From: Sebastes aleutianus
Taxonomy: Eukaryota > Chordata > Actinopteri > Perciformes > Sebastidae
Assembly (NCBI GenBank): GCA_916700875.1
Contig: CAKAKS010000067.1
Coordinates: forward strand, 8,707,591-8,771,590
Direction: 5' to 3'
Length of the DNA stretch: 64,000 bases
The notes below the pieces were generated by a model. It was not told the DNA's origin and did not search any database. It was given only the letters and a program-made list of their open reading frames with translations. The translations under genes and the position numbers were made by a program. Of the stretch, positions 41,123 through 53,984 are shown piece after piece (the stretch's first letter is position 1; each line of letters starts with the position of its first letter).

Positions 41123-41398
41123 GTACACTGCTGCTCTCTAAACACTGGACTCTGCTTTTATAATGTCTGAAGCAGGAAGGGTGTGACCTCTGTGAGATAG
41201 AAGTCACGCTCAAATACTGTAGATGTCCCGAGGCAAAGATGGAGAAGGACAAGTCTTAAACCACTTTAAATTTAATGTGTGACATTTTCAGAAATCAATG
41301 TTTCTGTAGGTGGCACTGCTGCTGTTTATGAAGTAAAAGCTTTGTGAAGTGAGGAAGCTTTTAGCTTTCAGCCTTTGAGGTGTTGAAACAGTCTGGAG

Positions 41399-42045
41399 CA
41401 TTGGTTCCCAACCTATTTTCCTTGAAGCCCCCCCTTACTTGTATCTATGAAAAGCTGAGCCCCCCCGAAATCATCATCCAAAAAAAAAGTATAAATCAAA
41501 AAAATCCTCAATTGTAATAAAGTGATTCAGCGTATATTAAATTAGTCTTTTTTTTATTAAATCAACTTTCTTTAATGAATATAACGCATCAGTTTCGTCA
41601 ACATTATAAATTAAGTGATGACGTCTTGACGGATTACAAATACAGATACATAATGAATGTGAAGAGCCAAAATACATTTTTTGTGGTTAAATAAATGTAA
41701 TTTATGGTTTTGTTAGATTGCTGCTAGACCGCCCCACTAATACAGGTGCGTACCTTCCTTTGTGTGCATTAAAGGTTTTTGACCACAGTGAAAATGTTGT
41801 TTTTGAGAGGCTAAATGCCAACAAATACGGATTGAAGCAGAACATTTTGTTCAATTTTGCTACAAAGTAGCAAAAAAATATATATTTGAAATAGTTTTAT
41901 ATACACTTTTGTATAAATTATCCTGTAAGTTTGTCATTATGATTTTATTTATGTCATGAGCAAATCTAATTTTGACAACCTCAGAACAGACAAGTCCTGG
42001 CGCCCCCTTAAGGGGGACCCGGAACCCAGGTTGGGACCCCCTGTG
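41399..42045. mobile_element. hAT-like element with CATTGGTTCCCAACC ends
   Basis: Left end CATTGGTTCCCAACC and right end GGTTGGGACCCCCTGTG are imperfect inverted repeats typical of hAT. A 6-bp direct repeat CTGGAG lies flush on both sides (41393-41398, 42046-42051). 647 bp, no coding capacity. Confidence 0.75.
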
Positions 42046-43639
42046 CTGGAGGACCCGAGGGGAGCTAAAAGTGTTTATATTTTTAAAATGTAACTTGGAT
42101 TTTTGTTTTTTTTCTGTTGTTCAAAAAAATATAGCTGTAATTATTCTATCAAGAAATCAACAAACACTCTGGAAACTCGTGGAGTTGTGACACCTCCACG
42201 AATGTGAGGGGAAGAATATGTATGCATTAACTTTAGAGGGTTTAATGTTAAAAAGCCTTGCCAGGTTAAACCTCTGGTGCACTGTGTCCCTCTCTCCCCT
42301 GCTTTAACGTGTCTCCTCCCACAGCTCATCACTGGTCAGGTGTTGGTTTCCTCTCAGGTGTAGGGGGCGTGGCCCGGGAACAAAGGGAAGGAGAACTGTT
42401 TGTGGAGGGAATTTTGGTTTTCTTTGTGAAGACAGATGGAGAACTAAAAGTTTGAAGCTTTCTGGGTAAATGAACCACATTTAGCTCAGTTTTATTGCAA
42501 CCAACTGAAGACAGCAGGGAAACCAGCGTGTATTGAACGAGGACCAGAAAGATTGAGCAGCAAACCAAGCCAAGGCCGGATTATTTCTTCTCAACCCGAC
42601 ATCCGGTGAGTTTGATTACTTTTTGGAGATTATTGTTTGCAATGCATTGCTTTTTCCTGGTTTATATTTCTGCATTTTGATGGGAGCACATGTTTTTTTT
42701 TTGTTGTTGGATATAAGCTACTTGGTCACATTAAAAGACTGTTTTTGAGTTGGAAAAATCTTGTGGACAATCCAGTGGACCCCACCAGGTTTATACTGTC
42801 AGCTACGAGTCTCTGGCTCAGCTGTCGCCATATTGAGAGCCAGAGGCAATAGAAGTGCTCCCAATCTGGCATTTAGCACCTTTAAGTTAACAATTAAGTT
42901 TCCTCTTAGTGCTTTCTTGTGGAGGGGTCACAAGGGATTTAAAGGCCTCTCTTAACCAGGTCTTAGTACCACAGTAGCCCTTGAACTTTACTAGTAACTA
43001 GGCTTAAAATGAATGCTGATTGTTATAGGGTTCTGTAGTTTTTAGCAGATGTTACTCAGACAGGTGTAAATGGTGCATTTGGTGCTCTAGTCAGTATTTA
43101 CAGCAGCAGGATGGTGTATGTGGGATTACCTCAAAATAAACTACCCATTGTGCCCATTTTCATTGTAACGTAGCAAAATGTCAACCAGTGCAACGGTGTG
43201 GCTCATTGATGTATTTTAACACACAGTCTGTGACTCTCTACAACTCTATGACACAGAGAAAGAAGATATTAGGCTTTGGATACACAGACTGTATTTGTTA
43301 TAAAGGATCAGTTTATTGTTGTTGTTTTTATGGGATTGTTCATAATAAGAAAAATACAGGATATCTCCAGAAGTATTCCTTAATTGTCTTACTTTTTTAG
43401 GGTTTGTATTTTATTTTAGACATGATTTTCAAATGTTAATCATATACAGTATGTATAAGTGTGAACTTGACTTGTGTTGACTCGCAAAATCCTAAGTGTT
43501 GTATAAATAATATTTGTATAAACGTTTTCTAATGTTAGCTATCTGTCATTTATGGATGACCAGTAGTAAAATTAGTTGTGTTGCAGTGTTGTAGTAGTGC
43601 TCAAGAACGGAGTGCTTATGGTTTGCATGTTCTACATTT

Positions 43640-43800
43640 TATCTTAAGTGTGTCGTGCACAGTGGGAATCGCACTGGTCTTGACTTGGTCTCACTCCCAA
43701 CCCCTCAAAGTATAGATTCTGTCTTGATACACTCTGGTCTTGGTAATGACTTGGTCTCGGTTTAGGTGATCTTGACTACAACACTGCCTAACTGTTCCAA
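43640..43800. repeat. TTGACTTGGTCTC-type degenerate repeat
   Basis: Repeated phrases of the kind TGGTCTTGACTTGGTCTC and GACTACAACACTGCCTA, related to the segment at about 8262-8405. A common low-complexity fish repeat. Confidence 0.5.
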
Positions 43801-44254
43801 CTTTCATTATGACCTGTTCAGGACTTGGTCTTAAGTTGGGACTTCATTTCGGACTTGACTCTGGACTTTATAGCCAAGACTTGAGACTTTGTCCTACTTC
43901 TGCTTGAATATTTAGTCTTTTTCTGTGCTTTAGTCTGTTTGCTGTTTTAATGTATCTGTTGTTGGAAGACCCTGATGGTCACAAACCAAAAGTTCTTTAA
44001 GTGTTGCTGGAGTTTTGACCCATGTTTCTACTTTAAAGCACTTTAAACTACGTAAATAACACTAACATGTCATTGCCATGACCTTTTGGCATCTTTTACT
44101 CATCATTACCTCCATTTCCAGTAGTAGTCCTAGTATAATACCACCCCTTCAGCCATAGTACTCTGTTAGATTTTCTACTGTGACTGTCTCAGCTATCGCT
44201 TTCCATCGCTCTTTCTGTCTAGTTGTTTTCTACCTCTGCCTGGTTGTGCTCCTT

Positions 44255-44267
44255 TGACCTTTGACCT
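44255..44267 (-). promoter_or_regulatory. Perfect DR1 nuclear-receptor-type motif
   Basis: The plus strand reads TGACCTTTGACCT, the complement of AGGTCA-A-AGGTCA. This is the consensus for HNF4, PPAR/RXR and related receptors. Intergenic and not in a recognised repeat. Function is inferred only. Confidence 0.5.
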
Positions 44268-47200
44268 TGGTTGCCTGATTAAAGCTTCATATAACTCGTG
44301 TGGCACACGAGTTTTACATGAACACATGTTGATCAGATTTTAGTTTCCCCTGGAAAGTTCTTCTGTGTTGTAACTCTGTTTTGGTCCAAACAATACAGCA
44401 GCATTTTTATATTTGCAGAGCATTTAGTGGTGTTGTGCATTCATTATCAAATTGGCGAATGTGTTTCTTAATTTGGTTTGTGTATAATTACTTTTTTAAA
44501 TGCGACATATGGTAAAGATGTTTCTTTCATTTGCTTCTCTTTTCTTAAGTAAAGCAGCGTGTTGAGCTCTCTCAGGCACCGTGAATGAGTTGCACAATCA
44601 CTGTTTTAACATATAAATCCACAATATTTAGTACTGAAATCAACATTTCTTTATGAACATGTAAAACGAATATCATTTTTAATCTTCTTTATGTGCCAAC
44701 TTCAATTATTTTGTGCTGCTGTTTGGTCAGTCCCTCTCCTCCAAACGTATTTTATATCTAACAACAAGTGCTGTTTGATTAAAGGATAAATACAAAATAA
44801 AGCGCTAACATCCCATGACCATCTTTGTTGAACTGATAAAAGGATTTTCAGTTTTACGCCGTCACCTCCTCTTCTTCACATGTCATGGTCCTAAATTTCT
44901 AACTACCATTCAATACTGCAAAATGGAATAAAAATAGGATTATATTTGTGATTTCTCATTCTATGTCTGATCACCTCACAGTTGACTCACACTACTTTAT
45001 AAAGTCACTTGATCCAATTAACTGATAAGAAAAATAAGTGGTGCATTAGAGAGGCTACTGGATGTTTGTCAGGACATTCAGGGACAAATGTCTCCTGATC
45101 CAAAGTGATTGTTGTGTCTTTGACAGGACACACCACCAGTTATATAAAGTCACTTAAAGTCTTATAAAGTAGTTTCAGACCTGTAGAAACTTTCTAATGG
45201 ATCGCTGCATTGTCTTAACTGCTTTGAGTCATGAGGAGCCAACAGTTTGAAATCCAAATATGCTGATCCATGAATAAATCCACACTGCAGACAAAATCTA
45301 ATTTCATTGTTGGGAAAAACTCTAACAGAATAATCAATATAAATTCGTTTTTTTTCTGGCCAAAACTGAGGTGACAGCTAGTTCAGGTGGGTTTTTTAAG
45401 TATACAGAGTTAAACTGTGAGTGTCTGACTTCCCTCAGCGTTAAACCAGCTCTTTAAATGAAGCTGCTGTTGAATATTTGCTCTGCCATTTGACTGTGAT
45501 TGAAAAAGATAAAAAGAACGGTGTTTTTCTCTCTGGCTGCGATGATGAATAATGCAGCGGCGGCTGTCTGGGCGTCTCTGTCAGATTGTTAAGAGCAGTT
45601 TCCCATCGTGTTCCCAAATCTTTGCGTGTTTGACTAAACAGATGAGACGAGCCTCTCGTTTTGTGGAGTTTGCAGCTGCTGTCTGAGGACTCAGCTGACG
45701 GTTGGATCTGAACACTGGGGAGCGATGTGCAGGGTGGAAGTCCAGTGAATATCACACCAATCTGGGGTCATGGTAGGGCTAGACAGATGAGTTTCTTTTG
45801 CAGGTTTTTTTGTTTAAAAGCAGCAGAAAGCATGGCTTCATATGTAGAAATTCATCCTCTTATTTAGACTAAACAGCTGAAAAGAGTGTCCTATCAAGCC
45901 TTATTAGGACTCTGCGTTCCTGACACCAAAATATCTCGTAGGGTAAGTCGCTATGAAAATTGTAACTTCAGAGCAAAAGTCTCTTAAACAGCAGAAGACG
46001 CCCGCCATTTTTTAAAATTACCACCTTCAATCCAACCACAAAGAAGATGACATTCATATCAGAAAAATGAGAGGTTTATTAACCTTTTAAAAACAGTTGT
46101 TTCTTGCTTTCACCAAGGTGTTAAAATAGTGTCATGTTGACACATTCTCCCTTTCAATTGAAGTGAATGGGAGACGATGCAAATATTTGCTGGACAGACA
46201 TGTGTTGTGACCACCTTATACCTGGAATAAGGGATTTTTTGGCCACTTGGGGGCAGTGGAAACAAGTTGTGAACACAACATTGACATATCATTACTTTTT
46301 AAGATGATATTGCAAACTTGTTAGCAAAGAGTTGCTTATTTACACATCCAGCAGTCACAGAGCAACATTAGCATTCATTTGGAGTCGTGTTTGTGTCCAC
46401 TTGACATATGTAAGTCCAATATTCACTCTCTTTTAGTTCTGTTTTTGGTCTCTACCAACTCCAAATTGCAACCAAAAATAGCGCTATGAGAGTGGTGAGT
46501 GAACCAAAAAAGAAGTTGCAGCTGCAGCTAAACAATGAGTGGAAACTCACTATAAAGCTCCGTAACTTAAGTGATTTTCTTGCCTAAACCTAACTGCGAT
46601 CATTTGACAGTAACTACGTGGCGTATAAATGACACGCGAAAAAAAAAATTGTTATCATGGCATGCGGGATGTCCTTAAAATATCTATTTACACGCTTTCC
46701 CATGAGATCAGGTTGAGTATACCGTACTAGAAAATTTAACCAAAACATCAAGAATACATGAATCTTCTCTGAATAGTGAATGAATCCTTTGTTCACTGTT
46801 TAAACGTTTTAAAAATAAAGCGGCCGGCTGTCCAGACAGTTAAATACCATCATGTACAATCTGACAAAGACACATTTTAATCAATTTTACTAAACTGTCC
46901 TCGTTCACCGTGTGTCCCGCTGACAGAATTAACCTTTCTGAGGCGCCACGCTGCCTTGTTCAGCGTGCAGTCTGTCAAAAAATTGGACCCCAAATTGCAC
47001 ATGCCTGCAGCTGTGAGCGAAGGCCTCCACCAGACAATGAGCGACACAATGGGCCTGGCTGTGCCATTAGCTGAGAGGTTGTCATGCCAACGATACAAAA
47101 AGCCCCACGCTCGACCAGGAGCCCAGAGGAGGATTCATATTGAGCGAGAGCGTTCCCCGGAGGCCCTTCACTTTCTGTTACATCATTACTCATTCGAGGA

Positions 47201-48454
47201 GAAGGCTTCCTGTCGACGCCCGCTGACCAGAGCGCTGGATGCTGCCAGTGTGTTCAAGCTGGGAAACTGTGGCAGAGGCTGGGTGTCAAGTTCTTTTTGT
47301 TGTTGTTGTTGTTGGATTTTAGCTCCACAAGAAATGCACTATTGTGCCAGTAAACAGACAGTCCCATTGTGCTGAAGAGTGTGACGGCTGTTTGAACCCT
47401 GATCTAAACCAGCAGGACCGTCGCTCAGGCTGGCGTCAAATCACAAACAATATGTTCAGCAAGGGAAACATTTTTAGAGAACATAAGAGCAGCTCAACAT
47501 TTATCAGTGGTAGAGGAAGAACTCAGATCCTTCACTTAAGTAAAAATTCTAATTCAACAATCTAAAAATACTCCATCTTGTATCTAGAGTTATACTTAAG
47601 TAAAAGTACAGATGTATTATCAGAGTAGAGATGAGGAGCTACAGAGGTCTGGTGAGCTTCTTTCTATCTTCTTTCTCTTTTTTTCATTTCAAATTTATAG
47701 CAAAGAGCATATATTGCTAAGAAGTGAAAGTCAATAGTTTGTTCAATTGCAGCGTCGGCTCACAGCAGCAGAGCTACGCTTACGCTATTTTAGATTGAAA
47801 GCAACTACCGTACGGCAGTAAAACGTCCACCTACAAAGTGCCGTACATGTCATGTCTATTCTATTGTCATCATTTTAATGTCTCTACTGAAATGTCCTGT
47901 GTTGAACAATAGAAATGTTATAAATATGCATACTATTATAACTATTTACTTACTTACTTAGTTATTTGTTGACTTTTTTGCACGGCCGCTTCCCAGAGGA
48001 GCATAAAGTGATCGATGGACATAAATGGAAGTTAGAAAAATCCAGCACACAGATTTTGAGAGCAATCTCAATCTTTTCATGTCAAGGACCTCAAAATCGA
48101 TGTCCAATAGACCACAGACCATGGATGTATAAGAGGTTGTGTCCTGTGCTTTTGCCCTGTGTGATCGTAAATAGCCTACAACTACATTAAATTGTGTTTA
48201 TGTCATGCTACTAGCACTACTAGCTACTGGCCGATAGCCTGTTGTTTGGGAACAGAGACGTTAATACATCCACCACGGTACAGGCTGACAGCATACAGCC
48301 CATGGGTGAATTATAAGATAATAAAAGTTATGAATTACAGCCAATATATCCATTATGACAGCCGCATACAGCTAGCAGGAAGCTGGCAGAACCGGATATG
48401 TCATATGAGCTTGCGGGGCGCTGCAGTCCCGTGGGTCTGATACACGTTCATTAT

Positions 48455-48560
48455 GCCGAGGAAAATAACTCTGGATTCAGCTATTAGTGAATTTTACAAC
48501 TTTTAGATTTAAATGAGGGTTATTTAAGTGTTCTACTGGGAAGTTGATTTATGGCGGCAG
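48455..48560 (+). repeat. Partial copy of the large unclassified repeat
   Basis: CTCTGGATTCAGCTATTAGT ... ACTGGGAAGTTGATTTA matches the segment at about 17540-17630. Confidence 0.55.
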
Positions 48561-49844
48561 CGCTACCGCAGCGCCATCTAGCAGACATTGTCAAAAAAGC
48601 ACCAGAGTTTTGTTTCTTTGCTTGCCCCAACCGAGGCCGACTCAAGTGACATCACTTGAGGCAGTTTATCAGACTCACAGCTCCATCTTGAGCAACAAAA
48701 GGCTTTATACAACTTTTTTTCACATATGCAGTCGTATTCCCAAAGAGCTGTTAACACAGCTTCAAACACTTAATTTCCTGCGTTCTGTGAATATTTCAGC
48801 ATCAATTTATAGAAATGTCTTTAATTATGTAAAGGAAAACACAAAATTCAGGTGGCAGGTGACAAAATATAATGGAATATAATGCAGTAAGGCTTTCATG
48901 CATTCTGTATTGCTTTCAAATAGTGACGTTGCCAGCTGCCGCTCCGTGTTCTACCGGCCCCGGCCGCACGCAATGACTGCTCATGACTCTTTTTCCTTCT
49001 AAATGTGTGTGTAGGGTTACCAGCTCCCACTAGTAGAAATATAGAACGGCTGCAGGTGGATAGTGGTGGTTGTTCTGTTTTGTAATAGTAACTCGTTTTA
49101 GTAAAGCTATAACTTAAAAATTCATTCTGCATCTGATTTTTGGGCTACGCCATTGGTGACACCTCTTCATCTCACTGATACATTTTTGATGACATGATTG
49201 CTCATGTTCAAAACTTTCTGCACATTCAAAACATTTCCCGCATATCTGTGACAAATCGTATAGCCTAATATTTTGAAAAAAAAAGTACGAAGTCGTAATT
49301 TATTGAGAATAAAGTCTTGATATTTTAAGAACAAATCGACCTGCCCTATAGTCTGCTCTGCTGTGAATGACGTTATTGCTCTGCGCTCTACTGATATGGT
49401 AGTATCTCCTTTAGACCGTTATGTGTGCTGCAGTGCAGGTAATAGGGGAAAGGGATCGGGTTCAGACAAGACCAGAAGCGTTGCAATATGCAGCTGTTCA
49501 ACAAGCGATTTTGTCCCTGCCGTCCATATGCAAACTTACGCCCCTGCAACTCATAATATGACAAGGGGCCCCAACCAGATAATCTTTACAAATGCATTGT
49601 ATTTTACAAACGTATAAACTCATATTTTTGAATGTCTGAATCTGTAGAGTATTTTGTAACTACAGCTGCCAAATATATGTAGTGGAATAAAACAAACAAT
49701 ATTTCCTTTTGAAGTGCGGTGGAGAAGAAGTATAAAGTAGCATAATATTGAGTATTCCCAATGGAAACTCAAAATATACAAGAAATGCACCATATTTGTT
49801 GCACTCTGTTCAGTATTGTTAGTATACAAGCTTTGTTATTTGGC

Positions 49845-49868
49845 TGACCTTTGACCTGTGATTGACCT
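49845..49868 (-). promoter_or_regulatory. Perfect DR1 motif plus a third half-site
   Basis: TGACCTTTGACCT at 49845-49857, then another TGACCT at 49863-49868. About 4 kb downstream of the acss2 stop codon. Function is inferred only. Confidence 0.5.
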
Positions 49869-50032
49869 CCACCAGGTTACCTCAAAGGCCTCCTCTTCAA
49901 CAACACTACCGTTTCAAATATTCAAGTTCAGTTAGACCATCTGTCTGTCTTTTGAAACGCAAAAACAAAAAGACGGCATTCATTTGGTGCCTCCTTGATT
50001 CCTCTTTTGTTTGTGTAATTTGCTTTGGACAT

Positions 50033-50040
<8 letters not shown>

Positions 50041-50078
<38 letters not shown>
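50041..50078. repeat. (CA)n microsatellite
   Basis: 19 uninterrupted CA units, intergenic. Confidence 0.97.
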
Positions 50079-50079
<1 letters not shown>

Positions 50080-50444
50080 CTCACATCTTTGTGTCACTCA
50101 CAGTGGGGCTTTGCCTCCACACAGGCCAGGATGTATAGTGGTGAAACCTGCGGGTCCCACAACATCTGAGTCTCTGTGAGCCGCTGTGATACCACAACAC
50201 AAACAATGACGGAGGATTTTAGACCGTAATCCTCCGGCAGCTCGGGGGTTGAGGAAGGTTGGAGAGGAGTTACAATGCTTCACATACACACAATAACGTT
50301 CTGCTTCTCCTTCCAGATTAGTACAGAAACATGTAAATGTTGAAATGTATTTGCAATATTCTCCATTTTTCCACATATGTTGTGTTTTGTAGAGAATTTG
50401 CTCCAAAACTTTTATGCAAAAATGGTCATTTAAAAAAATATTCA

Positions 50445-50832
50445 GATTGTTGCCATGTTGCTCCGCCATGTTTCTACAGTAGCCCAGAACAGACAAACCA
50501 AACGCTGACTCTAGAGAGAGCCTTTCACGTTTTTACGTTACCTGAAGGCCACCGTAGTTCTCCGACACGCTCGTAAAACTGCAGTAACGTGATCCGCAGA
50601 GTGCATAACCGTGATACCGCCAGCCGCCGTCTGACTTCCGTTGCTCCTAAAGTAGTGTTATTATGGTAAGGATGGCCTCTGAGTGAGGCGAACAGCGTTA
50701 CCACGGTTTTCTACTCTGCGGCTCACGTTACTGAAGTCTTGGAAAGGGAGGAGTAAGCAGAGAGGTACTCAGCTGGTTGCAATCTGCAACTACACCACTA
50801 GATGGCCTCAAATCCTACACACTGTACCTTTT
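50445..50832. mobile_element. TTAA-type MITE, family C copy 2 (5'-truncated)
   Basis: Shares GTTTCTACAGTAGCCC, the CACGTTTTTACGTTACCTGA segment and the right end CCTACACACTGTACCTTT with the other family C copies; the left third is missing. Confidence 0.7.
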
Positions 50833-52138
50833 AAATTGGAACACAACATCTTAAATTATTTGATCACGTCTGGATATTCAATGGAAAAAAGAATAGTGTT
50901 GAATAGCTGTTGTTCAGCCCCCCTCCCCAACGCAATGACTTTCAATCTCTTAGTCTTGAGATGTGAAAACAGAATCAAACAGAAAATAACACAAAAAATC
51001 GAATTGAGGGCCGGTGTTGCCAAATATGAATCAATTCCACGATAACAGTCTAATCAACAAAACCACATCACATCTATCATATCAAATGGGGACAACACAG
51101 ATATATGATATCAATTGTTCTACTTTATACAACCAAATATCGGCGTCAGGTATCAGTTTAACACACACAGCGATTTTGTGTTTGTAACTGAATTAAGGAG
51201 ATTGAATTTCACAAACTCTGACATTAACGCATCGATGGCTGGAAGGAGGAGCTGCTCGCTGCTGACAGAGCAGTCCTGACAAAGTGACACGCAGCACATC
51301 AGAGCAGGATGACACAAAATGAATTATTGATAAACTGCTCCGGCATCGTAAAGATCGATCTATCCATCTATAATGATAGAAATATGTTGGACAAAATATT
51401 AGAAACACCTCTCAGTATATATTTTAAATGTCATTTAACAGTAGGAGAATCATTATACTGTATAATTGAATATCATTACTTACATTGCAAATGTATCTAT
51501 ATTGTTGTTGTGGAAGGAAAAGGTTCAGTTATTCTCTGATCAGTTACCACAGTTGTGAAATTAACTCTGCAGAAGCAAAACTGTGAGTGCATGTTTTGGG
51601 GCATTTTTTCCTACCATATGTGGAAATGTTTTAGTTGTGAGGACAAGCGTATTTTGTTCTAGGATATTTCAGTTTATGATTATTACTCTTCACGGTGACA
51701 TCTAATATTTGATTTCGTAGTTTTTTCCTTTATTTTTGAATTGATTTTGGCACCAGTTCCTTTTTCCTTTATTTTTGAAAGAACTTTGTATGAGAAGGAT
51801 CTGAGTGTTGTCAAACTGTTGAGACTTTTTGTGGAAATGGTGGATATAGATGTATGGAGGCTTGTTAGTGTCTCAGACTGGAAAGCTGTGTGCATGTGTG
51901 TGTTTTCTGATTTGTTTCCATAATGTTGTTGTTTTTATTTCATTGCAGCAGCATTTTCTTGTGGTGGAGAGTAGGGATTCAGATGGACGTTTTGATTTGT
52001 ATAATCTTCTGATTTTATAGGCTATCTCTTGATATATGGAGGATGAAATGTGACCTATAAATAAATAAAGAAGAGTGAAAAAACTCCTCTCAGCATAATG
52101 ATCTATAAATAAACGGCATCATTTATACATCCTCTTAC

Positions 52139-52580
52139 AGGACCAGTGTAGGGGGATCTATTGGCAGAAATGAAAAATAATATTAATAAGTATGTTTTCT
52201 TTAGTGTGTTCTCGTTAGCTTAGAATGAGCTGTTTATATCTACATAGGGAGCGGGTCCTCTCCACAGAGTCCGCCATGTTCTACAGTAGCCCAGAACGGA
52301 CAAACCATACTCTGTTAACTTTTCCTGCTTAAGGCGGAGTCAATAACGTTACTCGCAACCGTCGCCGCCGCTCTCTTTCTCTTGCTTCACCACTCACTTC
52401 CCACGTACACACACTCTACGCAATGGCTCTACTCCAGATAGTTCTAGAGAGCACCGCTCATATTTTTGCGTCAGCCACCGTAGCTCTTCAACACACTTGG
52501 CAAACCGGAGAGGCTTCAGTTGGTTGCAATCTCCTCATCTCACCGCTAGATGCCGCCAGACCCTGCACACTGGCCCTTTA
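52139..52580. mobile_element. TTAA-type MITE, family C copy 3 (diverged)
   Basis: Begins AGGACCAGTGTAGGGGGATC and ends CTGCACACTGGCCCTTTAAA. The interior shares TTAGCTTAGAATGAGCTGTT with family C but is diverged and partly replaced. Confidence 0.65.
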
Positions 52581-53796
52581 AATGACCACATAGTTGAATG
52601 AACATCTCTCTAAAACAGTTTTAGACAGAAACATTTTCTTATGGTGCATGACTGCTTTTTTTTAAAAGAATAGTTGTTGGATTTAATGACATCAAGAAGG
52701 TCAAGAGATTCAGAAACCTTCCTTTACATTTGTGTGTGTGTGCGTGAAACCAAGAAGTCAACGTTGTCGGGTTACAAAACATCTGCAGACTGCTGTTGTG
52801 GTCAGAGGAAGGAGGAGGGGGTTTGAGAAGGTGGGAGGTGGGGATAAAGAGGTTGTCATGGTAACCCCTCCTCTGCTGCTGGGGGTGATGATGTAATATT
52901 ACCCATCGCTGTGTTTCTGGGCTCTTTTCTCCTCGTCCTCCCCACCTACACATGTGACATGTGATGGTGTAGAGGAGACAAATAACATGAAACAAAGGAA
53001 TTCCACAGACTGACTGTACATGACCCAACGTTTACGGTACGATAAGACAGCAGTCCCTCTGAGATACTTTCATAACAACCTGCTGCAATCTCATCTGTTT
53101 TCCTCCTTCTTAAGACCACTGATGCTTGTAATTTCAAAAGAATCCAGTGCACTTAAGATAAAACAACCCTCTCTTTTCTTCTTCTCTGCATCCCTCGATC
53201 TCTGTCCCCCCCGTAATAGCTGCTGCACTCAAAGCCCTCTGAGCATCATTAAAAGACAAAAGGTTTCTACAGTCAACCATCAGATAGCAGCTGTAGAGGA
53301 CGATTCCTGCCACATGAGGGGGCCAATCAGCTGCTGAGTTTAGGGGAGGACAAAGGCAACAACAGCACCGACAGATTAAACACTTCATTCTCAGGTCATA
53401 GAAATGTATCACGGATTGAAAATATACATCAGATGTCAGTCAAACAAACAAGCTGTGCAAAGCTGACGTTTCTATTTCAAGATTCATAACGATATGAGAC
53501 ACGGAGCTAAAATACTTTTAAGAAAATATAAAAGATAGTGATTCTGTGTCTAGTTTTGACATTTTGGCCCAAACGCAAAGCAACAACAGCCCCATATATC
53601 AGCAGCCACTGACATTTGATTTCAATTGTTTTCTACTTTCTTTTCTCCACATTAAAAACAACAATTTTAAACATCTCGGTGTCAGCGATATAAATTTCTG
53701 ATCCCAGCCCCTTCATTAAGTCCCAAAGAGTGCACAGACGCTGATCCAGAACCAGCAGTTTGTGATTGTCTTCATGTGTACCGTTGCATTGCAAGA

Positions 53797-53836
53797 AGAG
53801 AGAGATAAAGAGAGATAGAGAGAGATAGAGAGATAG
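53797..53836. repeat. GAGATAGA-type repeat just after the acss2 stop codon
   Basis: GAGAGATAGA-type units lie 20-60 nt downstream (minus strand) of the acss2 stop. In the transcript the tract reads as a TCTATCTCTC-rich 3' UTR segment. Confidence 0.85.
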
Positions 53837-53856
53837 GTGGTGGTGGCGGCGTTTGT

Positions 53857-53984
53857 TCAGGCTGCAGCTTCACATCTCTGGCTGAACAGCTCCTCCACCA
53901 CCTTCGGGTCGGCTAGGGTCGAAAGGTCGCCCAAGTCCTTCTCGTTGCGGGCGATCTGCCGGAGGATTCGCCTCATGATCTTCC
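53857..53984 (-). CDS. acss2: acss2 last coding exon (catalytic lysine and C-terminus)
   Basis: 128 nt, residues 461-501 plus two nucleotides of a split Gly. It reads KIMRRILRQIARNEKDLGD and ends RCEAAA with a TGA stop. The first Lys completes the SGK motif, the conserved lysine needed for acetyl-adenylate formation and controlled by acetylation in this family. Confidence 0.95.

Larger units (their letters stand above)
37600..53796. other. Intergenic region between the convergent genes
   Basis: No recognised gene. Holds repeats (37627-38460, 39507-39669, 41399-42045, 43640-43800, 48455-48560, 50445-50832, 52139-52580), microsatellites, two DR1 motifs, exon-like signals at 39003-39067, 40351-40377 and before 42606, and a GC-rich unique block at 46930-47300. 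The acss2 3' UTR extends into its right end, but no AATAAA or ATTAAA was found on the minus strand between 53300 and 53856. Confidence 0.65.

Noticed and set aside
46956..47375. 139-codon open frame on the plus strand
   Set aside because: No domain, no splice or start context, ends in a TTG-repeat-coded Cys run; kept only as a possible non-coding conserved block.
53300..53856. Polyadenylation signal for acss2 on the minus strand
   Set aside because: No AATAAA or ATTAAA found in this stretch; the true site may be a variant or farther downstream, so none is called.
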